64,000 nt of DNA from Caulobacter segnis ATCC 21756 (GTDB lineage Bacteria; Pseudomonadota; Alphaproteobacteria; Caulobacterales; Caulobacteraceae), in the NCBI RefSeq assembly GCF_000092285.1, contig NC_014100.1, positions 496,001 to 560,000 of the forward strand. The letters are read 5' to 3'. Shown piece by piece: positions 26,985-34,052 of this stretch (position 1 is its first letter; the number at the start of each line of letters is the position of its first letter). The position numbers were made by a program, and so were the translations under genes. The notes below the pieces were generated by a model. The model was not told where the DNA came from and ran no database searches. It saw only the letters and a program-made list of their open reading frames with translations.

Positions 26985-27912
26985 CATCGAGGCGGACGCC
27001 GCCCGATGGGTGGTTCGCCTCGACCGTGACGGCAAGAACCCTGACCTACGCTCCGACCTGGAGGCCTGGCTCGCGGCCGATCGCCGGCGCGTGGGCGCCT
27101 ATGCCAGGGCCGAGGCCGCCTGGACGCATATGGACCGCGCCAGCGTGCTGGCGGTCGAGACGCGATCGCCCGAGGTCGGCGCCTCTCCGGTTCGCCGCCG
27201 AAGGGTGATCGCGGGCCTTGGCGCCCTGGCCGCCGGTCTGACCGCCGCCTTTGTCGCGCCGCGCCTGCTGGCCCGCCGCTATGACACGGCCTTGGGCGAG
27301 ATCCGGCGTGTGCCGATGTCCGACGGCTCCGTCGCGGCGATCAACACCGACTCCACGCTAGAGATCGCCATGCGGCCGAACCTGCGGGCGGTGAAGCTTG
27401 AGCGGGGCGAGGCTTGGTTCGCCGTGGCCAAGGATCCCGAGCGCCCCTTCGTGGTCGAGAGCGGGCCCGTGCGCGTCCGCGCGGTCGGCACGGCCTTTTC
27501 GGTGCGCAAGCGCGAGGGCGGCAGTGACGTGCTGGTCACCGAGGGCGTGGTCGAGGTGTGGACCAAGGACGGCGACATCGCGCCGCGTCGCGTCGCCGCC
27601 GGAGAGCGGATGTTCGCCGAGAATGACGCGGACGCCCTGACTTCGCCGAAGGCGGACGCCGACCTTGGGCGCCAGTTGGCCTGGCGCGACGGCCAGATCG
27701 TGCTGGACGGCCAGACGCTGGCCGAGGCCGCCGCCGAGTTCAATCGCTACAACGACCGCAAGATCAAGGTGGCCGACCCGCGCCTGGCGGACGAACGCTT
27801 CGTCGGCTGGTTCCGCACCAACGATCCGGAAGGCTTCGCCGAGGCCGCCGCCACGACCTTCAACGGCAGGGTCAGCCTGAGCGACGACACCATCGTCCTG
27901 CGAGGCGGCTGA
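26959..27912 (+). CDS. FecR-type anti-sigma factor, unit C
   Basis: A 317-aa FecR protein. The cytoplasmic region is DAARWVVRLDRDGKNPDLRSDLEAWLAADRRRVGAYARAEAAW, followed by an Arg-rich stop and a transmembrane helix (VIAGLGALAAGLTAAFVAP, about residues 83-101). The periplasmic FecR domain shows IRRVPMSDGSVAAINTDS, RGEAWFAVAKDPERPFVV and VGTAFSV, and the C-terminal domain shows AAAEFNRYNDRKIKVADPRL. ATG 26959 has GAGAGGAAA upstream. It overlaps the sigma gene, and its receptor starts 110 bp downstream. Confidence 0.92.
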   Translation: MVERESAADIEADAARWVVRLDRDGKNPDLRSDLEAWLAADRRRVGAYARAEAAWTHMDRASVLAVETRSPEVGASPVRRRRVIAGLGALAAGLTAAFVAPRLLARRYDTALGEIRRVPMSDGSVAAINTDSTLEIAMRPNLRAVKLERGEAWFAVAKDPERPFVVESGPVRVRAVGTAFSVRKREGGSDVLVTEGVVEVWTKDGDIAPRRVAAGERMFAENDADALTSPKADADLGRQLAWRDGQIVLDGQTLAEAAAEFNRYNDRKIKVADPRLADERFVGWFRTNDPEGFAEAAATTFNGRVSLSDDTIVLRGG

Positions 27913-27940
27913 CATCGCCGCAGAAAATTTTACGGATTTC

Positions 27941-27950
27941 TGACGGAAAC
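27941..27950 (+). promoter_or_regulatory. Putative FecI-type -35 element, unit C receptor
   Basis: TGACGGAAAC; the GGAAAC part starts 78 nt before the receptor start. It is partly embedded in the palindrome GGAAACCGGTTTCC, which could also be an operator. Confidence 0.45.
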
Positions 27951-28022
27951 CGGTTTCCGGCTCATTGCTCCAGACAGGCGCTCCAAGAAGCGCCGCTTGA
28001 ACAACCAAGAGGGAGGGGCCGT

Positions 28023-31000
28023 ATGCGGACGTCGCTGCGTAACCACAACACCAAGTCCTATCTGATGCTCGCCGCCGGTGCGACCACGCTGCTGGCCGCC
28101 GCCGGCGCCCAGGCCCAGGTGCGCAAGTTCGACGTGGCCGAGCAGCCCGCCGCCACGGGGATCCCCCAGTTCGGCAAGCAGGCCGAGCTGCAGATCCTGG
28201 CGCCGCAGGGCGCCGTGCAGGGCAAGCGCGTGAACGCCGTGCGCGGCGCCTATACGGTCGAGGAAGGCTTGGCGCGTCTCCTGCGCGGAGCTGATCTGAC
28301 CGTCGTCTCCAACAACGGGCGAACCGCGGTGCTTGGACAAAGCGCATCGCTTCAGCTGGCTTCGACCGCCCCCGTGCCGCTGATCGCCGCCCAGGCCGCC
28401 GCCCCCGTCGCGGCCCAGGAGCCCGAAGCCGCCGCCGAGGTCGAGGAGATCGTCGTCACGGGTTTCCGCGCCAGCCTGCAGAGCGCCATGAACATCAAGC
28501 GCCGCGCCAGCGGCGTGGTCGACGTCATCAAGGCCGAGGACATCGCCGACTTCCCGGACGCCAACCTCGCCGAGTCCATCCAGCGCGTGCCCGGCGTGTC
28601 GATCGCTCGGGACGCCGGCGAGGGGCGCCAGATCACGGTCCGGGGCCTTGGGCCCCAGTTCACCCGCGTTCGCATCAACGGCGTCGAGGGCCAGAGCACG
28701 ACCAGCGGCACCGACAGCTCGGGCGGCGCCAACCGCAATCGCGCTTTCGACTTTAACGTCTTCGCCTCGGAGCTCTTCAACAGCATCACCGTGCGCAAGA
28801 CCGCCTCGGCCCAGACCGAAGAGGGCTCGCTGGGCGCCACGGTGGATCTGCAGACCGGCCGCCCCTTTGACTACAAGGGCGCGACCTTCGTGGTCTCGGC
28901 CCAGGAGGGCTATAACGATCTCTCCAAGTCGTGGGACCCACGCCTGGCGGTCCTGGCCTCCAACACCTGGTTCGACGGCAAGCTCGGGGCCCTGGTCTCG
29001 GTGGCCTACACCAAGCGTGAGTTGCTTGAGGAAGGCCACGGCTCGGGCGGCTGGCTGAACGGGACGGAAGTGGGCGGCTTCAACAAGGCCTCGCCCTTCG
29101 TCCAGGCGAGCTCGGCCTCGGTCTTCACCCCGCGCTTCCCGCGCTATGGCCGCCTGACCCACAACCAGGAGCGCCTGGGGATCACCGGCTCGTTCCAGAT
29201 GCGCCCCGACGATCGCACCCTGATCGGCCTCGACGTCCTCTATTCCGATTTCAAGGCCACCCGCGAGGAGAACTGGCTCGAAGCCCTGTCGTTCGCCCGC
29301 AACGCCTCGCAAGGCGGACGGCCCGAGATCATCGTCCGCGACGGCGTCGTCAACGCCAAGGGCGACATGGTCTACGGCCTGTTCGACGATGTCGACGTCG
29401 AGAGCGAAACCCGCTTCGACAAGCTCGACACCCAGTACAGCCAGGCCACCTTCACGGCCGAGCACGAGTTTGGCGACCGCTTCAAGCTGAGCGGTCTGGT
29501 GGGATTCTCGAAGTCTGATTTCGACAACCCGATCCAGACCACGGTGATCCTCAATCGCGAGAACGCGGACGGCTTCTCGTACGATTATCGAAACAACGCC
29601 AAGCTGCCGTCGATGAACTTCGGCTTCGATGTCACCGATCCGCTGGCCTACAACTTCGGCGCCGCGCGTTCGGAGATCCGGCTGCGGCCGCAGGGCGTGA
29701 CCAACAAGATCGCCACGGCCCAGCTGGATGGCGACTATCGCCTCAACGACGGCCTGTCTTTGAAGGTCGGGGTCAATTTCAAGAAGTACAATTTCGACTC
29801 CTGGGCGCAGGCGAGGGTCAATGAGTCGGTGGTGCCGACCCTGCCGGCCGGCGCCACGCTCTCGAGCCTGACCAAGATGGTCTCAGGCTTCGGCGATGGC
29901 CTGGGCGCGTCGGGCATCCCCACCCGTTGGGCCGCCCCGGACCTCGACGCTTTCGCCAAGCTGTTCGACATCTATAGCGGCAAGGGCCTGTTCGAGCTTT
30001 CCGGCGCCAGCAATTCCAACGCGCGCGGCAACATCCGCAGCGTCGAGGAAAAGGACAGCGCCGCCTACGCCCAACTGGATTTCCAGACCGACCGGCTGGC
30101 CTGGCCGATCCGCGGCGACATCGGCGTTCGCTACGTCAAGACCGAGCAGAGCTCGACCGGGTACCAGCTGGTGGCCGGCGCAGCCCAGCAGACGACCGTC
30201 AATCGCGACTATGACGACGTCCTGCCGGCCCTGAACCTGACGGCCGAGGTCACGCCCGACTTCCTGCTGCGCTTCGGCGCGGCCAAGGTCATGACACGTC
30301 CGAACCTGGGCAGCCTGACCCCCGGCGGCAGCCTATCGACGGTCGGCGTGTTCAGCGTCAGCTCCGGCAATCCCTACCTGAAGCCGATCCGCGCCACGAC
30401 CTACGACCTGTCGGCCGAGTGGTACTTCGCCAAGGACGCCCTGCTGTCGGTGGGCCTCTTCTACAAGGACATCGAGAGCTACATCCAAACCTCGCGGATT
30501 TCTCAGCCGTTCAACGCCTCGGGTCTGCCGCTCAGCCTGCTCGACGGCTTGGGCGTCTCGGCGAGCGACACCTTCCTCTTCAGCCAGCCGGTCAACACCG
30601 AGGGCGGACCGCTGAAGGGCGTGGAGTTCAGCTACCAGCAGCCGTTCAGTTTCCTGCCGGGCGTCCTGCGCAACACCGGCGCGATCTTCAACGTGACGCT
30701 GGTCGACTCCAAGATCGACTACATCTCGGCCCGCTCGCCGACCGGGTTCGTGCAGAACGATCTGGTGGGGCTGTCGAAGAACGCCTTCAACGCCACCCTC
30801 TACTACGAGGATGAGAAGTTCAGCGCCCGCGTCTCGGCCGCCTATCGCGACAAGTACCTGACCGCCGTTCCCAGCGGCACCAGCACCAATGACATCGACG
30901 GCGTGCGCTCGACCACCACCGTCGACGCCTCGGCCTCCTACGCGATCAACAAGCGTCTGAAGCTGACCTTCGAGGGGCTGAACCTGACGGACGAGTTTAA

Positions 31001-31091
31001 CGATCAGTACACGGATAGTGTTCGCAACAGCGTCTACGTCTATTCCCACACCGGCCGGCAGTTCAATTTCGGGCTGCGGTACTCCTTCTAG
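28023..31091 (+). CDS. TonB-dependent transducer with STN domain, unit C (pectin module candidate)
   Basis: A 1022-aa receptor. The signal peptide ends near AAAGAQAQ, and the STN domain covers about residues 35-105 (RKFDVAEQPAATGIPQFGKQAELQILAP...). A long Ala/Glu linker leads to TonB box VEEIVVTGFR. The plug shows INIKR-type KRRASGVVDVIKAEDIADFPDANLAESIQRVPGVSIARDAGEG and ITVRGLGPQFTRVRINGVEG. The barrel ends GRQFNFGLRYSF. ATG 28023 has a strong GGGAGGGG site. It follows its own sigma/FecR pair and is followed by a terminator and a pectin methylesterase, which makes a methylated oligogalacturonide a reasonable ligand guess. Confidence 0.93.
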   Translation: MRTSLRNHNTKSYLMLAAGATTLLAAAGAQAQVRKFDVAEQPAATGIPQFGKQAELQILAPQGAVQGKRVNAVRGAYTVEEGLARLLRGADLTVVSNNGRTAVLGQSASLQLASTAPVPLIAAQAAAPVAAQEPEAAAEVEEIVVTGFRASLQSAMNIKRRASGVVDVIKAEDIADFPDANLAESIQRVPGVSIARDAGEGRQITVRGLGPQFTRVRINGVEGQSTTSGTDSSGGANRNRAFDFNVFASELFNSITVRKTASAQTEEGSLGATVDLQTGRPFDYKGATFVVSAQEGYNDLSKSWDPRLAVLASNTWFDGKLGALVSVAYTKRELLEEGHGSGGWLNGTEVGGFNKASPFVQASSASVFTPRFPRYGRLTHNQERLGITGSFQMRPDDRTLIGLDVLYSDFKATREENWLEALSFARNASQGGRPEIIVRDGVVNAKGDMVYGLFDDVDVESETRFDKLDTQYSQATFTAEHEFGDRFKLSGLVGFSKSDFDNPIQTTVILNRENADGFSYDYRNNAKLPSMNFGFDVTDPLAYNFGAARSEIRLRPQGVTNKIATAQLDGDYRLNDGLSLKVGVNFKKYNFDSWAQARVNESVVPTLPAGATLSSLTKMVSGFGDGLGASGIPTRWAAPDLDAFAKLFDIYSGKGLFELSGASNSNARGNIRSVEEKDSAAYAQLDFQTDRLAWPIRGDIGVRYVKTEQSSTGYQLVAGAAQQTTVNRDYDDVLPALNLTAEVTPDFLLRFGAAKVMTRPNLGSLTPGGSLSTVGVFSVSSGNPYLKPIRATTYDLSAEWYFAKDALLSVGLFYKDIESYIQTSRISQPFNASGLPLSLLDGLGVSASDTFLFSQPVNTEGGPLKGVEFSYQQPFSFLPGVLRNTGAIFNVTLVDSKIDYISARSPTGFVQNDLVGLSKNAFNATLYYEDEKFSARVSAAYRDKYLTAVPSGTSTNDIDGVRSTTTVDASASYAINKRLKLTFEGLNLTDEFNDQYTDSVRNSVYVYSHTGRQFNFGLRYSF

Positions 31092-31116
31092 GCCATTCCT
31101 CCTCCCGAGGAATTTG

Positions 31117-31144
31117 GGGCGCCGGTCCTTCCCGTCCGGCGCCC
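31117..31144 (+). terminator. Stem-loop after unit C receptor
   Basis: A perfect 9-bp stem (GGGCGCCGG / CCGGCGCCC) with a 10-nt loop, followed by GCTCTTTCTT. Good position 26 bases after the receptor stop, with a weak U-tract. Confidence 0.65.
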
Positions 31145-31177
31145 GCTCTTTCTTGATCTCTCGACTCGGAAAGACAC

Positions 31178-32275
31178 ATGTCGCCATCGCCTCCTTGCCG
31201 CCGAACGGTTCTGGCCGGCGCCGCGTTGCTGGCCCCAAGTCTCGCCCTGGCCGCGCCGCGCTACGACGCTGTCCTGTGGCGCGGGACGGGGCGGAACCCC
31301 TACGGCGCCCCCGGCTATCCAAGCCTTTCGGCCGCCATCGCGGCGGCTCCAGCCAGCGGAACCCGCCCGTTCCGGATCCTCGTCACGCGCGGCGTCTGGG
31401 ACGAGCAGGTGGTCATCGACAAGCCGTTCGTCGAGCTGGTGGGCGAGGACCGCAGGGCCTCGGTCATCAGTCACCTGGCCGCCTCGGGCCTGACGGCGCC
31501 GGACGGCAAGCGCTGGGGCACGTTCCGCACGCCGACCCTGTTCGTGCGGGCGCCGGACTTCGCCGCCAGCAACCTCACCATCCAGAACGCCTTCGACGGC
31601 CTGGCCGAGATGTCCAAGCCGGGCGGCCTGCACTCGCACGACGGCGCGGGGCCTCAAGCGGTCGCGTTGATGCTGGACAAGGGCTCCGACCGCGCACGCC
31701 TGCGCGAGGTGGATATTCTGGGCTACCAGGACACCCTGTTTCCCGACGCTGGAACCAGCCTCTTCGAGCGCTGCCTGATCACCGGAAGCTACGACTTCAT
31801 CTTCGGCGCGGGGCGGGCCCTCTTCCGCCAGTGCGAGATCCGCTCGCGGCCTCGCCCGGTCGATCCGGTCGAAGGCTATATCGTCGCCCCCAGCACGCCG
31901 ATCGACCAGCCGGTCGGCTTTGTCTTCCACCAGTGCCGCCTCACCAAGGAGGCGGGAACCAAGCCGGCTTCGGTCTATCTGGGGCGCCCCTGGCGGCCTT
32001 CGAGCCAGTTTTCCGACGGCCGTTACGGCGATCCGAAGTATGTCGGCATGTCCGCCTTCATCGACTGCTGGCTGGACGACCACATCGCTCCGGAGGGGTG
32101 GACCCAGATGTGGTACACCGGCAAGGACGGCGATCCGCGCACCATGCTGCAGCCCGAGGACGCGCGGTTCTCACAGTTTCGCCTTTCAGGGCCGGGGAGC
32201 GCCGGCTCCTTTAAGCGTGGCCGTTGGTTGTCCGCGTCCGAGGCGGCTACTCTGGTCTCCTCCGCCCTTCGGTAG
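31178..32275 (+). CDS. Exported pectin methylesterase (CE8)
   Basis: A 365-aa pectinesterase that removes methyl esters from polygalacturonate in the periplasm or outside. A short N-terminus with CRRTVLAGAALLAPSLALA suggests Tat or Sec export. The right-handed beta-helix body contains the family motifs GYQDTLFPDAG (first catalytic Asp), YDFIFGAG (second Asp) and LGRPWRP (substrate-binding Arg). Length is normal for CE8. ATG 31178 follows GGAAAG. It belongs to the unit C group and would prepare methylated pectin fragments before or after uptake. No pectate lyase is visible in the window. Confidence 0.9.
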   Translation: MSPSPPCRRTVLAGAALLAPSLALAAPRYDAVLWRGTGRNPYGAPGYPSLSAAIAAAPASGTRPFRILVTRGVWDEQVVIDKPFVELVGEDRRASVISHLAASGLTAPDGKRWGTFRTPTLFVRAPDFAASNLTIQNAFDGLAEMSKPGGLHSHDGAGPQAVALMLDKGSDRARLREVDILGYQDTLFPDAGTSLFERCLITGSYDFIFGAGRALFRQCEIRSRPRPVDPVEGYIVAPSTPIDQPVGFVFHQCRLTKEAGTKPASVYLGRPWRPSSQFSDGRYGDPKYVGMSAFIDCWLDDHIAPEGWTQMWYTGKDGDPRTMLQPEDARFSQFRLSGPGSAGSFKRGRWLSASEAATLVSSALR

Positions 32276-32292
32276 GCGCCGCTAGGGCTCTT

Positions 32293-33243
32293 TCAGTCCG
32301 AGGGGGTCAACACCATCCCGTGCGCGCTGTCGCGCAACGACAGGCCGTGGGTCGCCGCCACCAGCTGCGCCGTCTCGCGCGGGGCCGTCGAGCGGAAGCG
32401 TCCGGTCAGGCGAAGCTCGGCCAGCGCCGGCTCGCCGAGCCTTAGGGGGCGCCGGGCGTTGGCGCGATTGAGCTCGATAACAAGGTCGCCAAGACGACCA
32501 TTGTTCAGCTCGATCCAGCCGCTACGCCAGTCGTCGGCGGCGGTGGGATCAAAGCGGAGCCGCCCTTCGATTCCGCGCGCGGAAACGCGCACGCTCTCGC
32601 CGGCGGCGACGACCGCCGACCGGTCGGGGTCCGCGGCCGAGACGACTCGCACCTTGCCCTCGCGCACCGTGACCTCGGTCGCGTCGGCCAGTCGATTGAC
32701 GTTGAAGGCGGTGCCCAGCGCCGTGACCGAGGCGTCGCGCGCATGCACCGTGAAAGGGCGAGACGGATCGTGGGCGACCTTGAAGAAGGCCTCGCCGCGA
32801 TCCAGGCGCACATCCCGCGCGCGTCGCGCCAAGGCCACGCGCGCTTCGGTGTCGCCGTTCAGGGTCACGCTGGAGCCGTCAGCCAGAACCTGAATCTGCT
32901 GACGGCCCTGAGGGGTCTCGAGCCTAAGGGCGTATCGCGGCCAGACGGCGACAACGGCCACGGCGGTAGCCGCCGCGCCGGCCACCAACCATATCGCCGC
33001 GCTTGGTCTGCGTGGCTTCTCCTTGATCTGGACGCCTGCGCGGGCGCTGGTCATGGCCTGACGCAAGGAGGCCGAGGCGATCAGGTCGCGGTGCGCGGTC
33101 AGCAAGGCCTCGCGACGTGGCTCGCCAGCCAGCCAGGCGTTCAGCGTGGAGGCGTCGTGCTCGGGTAGTGGGGCGGCCGCCAGGCGGTCGGCCCAAAGCG
33201 CCGCCAAGTGATCGTCTGTCATCTCGATAGGGGTTCGGCGCAT
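32293..33243 (-). CDS. FecR-type anti-sigma factor, unit D
   Basis: A 316-aa FecR protein. The cytoplasmic N-terminal part (LAALWADRLAAAPLPEHDASTLNAWLAGEPRREALLTAHRDL) is followed by a transmembrane helix (AAIWLVAGAAATAVAVVAVW, about residues 82-101). The periplasmic domain shows GRQQIQVLADGSSVTLNG, RGEAFFKVAHDPSRPFTV and LGTAFNVNR, and the C-terminal domain includes LVIELNRANARRPLRLGEPAL. The ribosome-binding site AAGGA overlaps the stop of the sigma gene, with ATG 5 bp after it, so expression is coupled. The gene is convergent with the pectinesterase, 17 bp apart. It should report on the divergent receptor at 34053. Confidence 0.92.
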   Translation of the reverse strand: MRRTPIEMTDDHLAALWADRLAAAPLPEHDASTLNAWLAGEPRREALLTAHRDLIASASLRQAMTSARAGVQIKEKPRRPSAAIWLVAGAAATAVAVVAVWPRYALRLETPQGRQQIQVLADGSSVTLNGDTEARVALARRARDVRLDRGEAFFKVAHDPSRPFTVHARDASVTALGTAFNVNRLADATEVTVREGKVRVVSAADPDRSAVVAAGESVRVSARGIEGRLRFDPTAADDWRSGWIELNNGRLGDLVIELNRANARRPLRLGEPALAELRLTGRFRSTAPRETAQLVAATHGLSLRDSAHGMVLTPSD

Positions 33244-33248
33244 GCGGG

Positions 33249-33758
33249 CTATCCTTCGCCCCGCGCTGAAAATCCATCCTGGTGGACCTTGCGCAGGGTC
33301 GCCGACGCGCGGCTGTAGTGCTTCTGGACGGCCTCGGGCGTCAGGCGCAAATCCTGGGCGATGCGATCGTAGCCCTGGCCCTCCAGGCGTCGCCGCAGAT
33401 AGACCTCCCGCCGAAGTCTCGGCATGGCCGCGATGGCGCGAGAGAACGCCTCGGCCAGCTCCCGGCCCTCCAGAAGGGCGCCCGGACCAGGCTGTTCGCA
33501 GGGCTCGCCTTCATCCAGCGCCTCGAAGCTGGGCCCCTGGCGTCGGTCGCGCATCAGGTTGTCCAGCACGCGAAACGCATAGGCCAGCGGATTGAGCAGG
33601 GGCGCCCGGCGCGCCCGCTGCAGCAGCCGCAGCACCATTTCCTGGAAGAGGTCCTCGGCTTCATGGCCGTCCGCGCCGCGACGGCGGGCATACGCCTTCA
33701 GCCGGGTCTCATGCGCGCGCACCGTCTCGAAGACCGGTGCGGGTTCATTTTGCGCCAT
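33249..33758 (-). CDS. ECF sigma factor, FecI-type, unit D
   Basis: A 169-aa ECF sigma factor. Region 2 is GADGHEAEDLFQEMVLRLLQRARRAP...LAYAFRVLDNLMRDRRQ. Region 4 is IAAMPRLRREVYLRRRLEGQGYDRIAQDLRLTPEAVQKHYSRASATLRKV. ATG 33758 is preceded by AGGA almost directly, within the small palindrome CCTGG-ATT-CCAGG. The gene is divergent from its cognate receptor across a 294-bp AT-rich region that should hold both promoters. The downstream FecR begins 5 bp after the stop. Confidence 0.92.
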   Translation of the reverse strand: MAQNEPAPVFETVRAHETRLKAYARRRGADGHEAEDLFQEMVLRLLQRARRAPLLNPLAYAFRVLDNLMRDRRQGPSFEALDEGEPCEQPGPGALLEGRELAEAFSRAIAAMPRLRREVYLRRRLEGQGYDRIAQDLRLTPEAVQKHYSRASATLRKVHQDGFSARGEG

Positions 33759-33952
33759 TCCTGGATTCCAGGCCTCGCCGCGCCCCGAAGGCGGGCTCGA
33801 TCAGCGGCGGCGTTAGCTCAACTGTGCTGCAGTTTTGTGAAACCGAAGATAGAGATCGCAAATCATGATCCCGTTATGGGGACGAGGCCTAGGTGAAATT
33901 GTCAGCATAGAGAAAATATATCGACGCCCTATCGATCGGGTATGTCACAGGC

Positions 33953-33958
33953 GGAAAA
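33953..33958 (+). promoter_or_regulatory. Putative FecI-type -35 element, unit D receptor
   Basis: GGAAAA in context GGCGGAAAAAT, starting 100 nt before the receptor start codon, in the AT-rich divergent region. CCTGTC follows 17 bases after it, similar to CCTGTC 12 bases behind the unit B element. Confidence 0.4.
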
Positions 33959-34052
33959 ATAAAAGTTTTGCGACGCCTGTCTGATCTCGCCATTGGCGCT
34001 GTCTACCCCGTTCGAGACCCGAGAAAAGGGCTCAAGGTTTTGGGGGCGTTCG

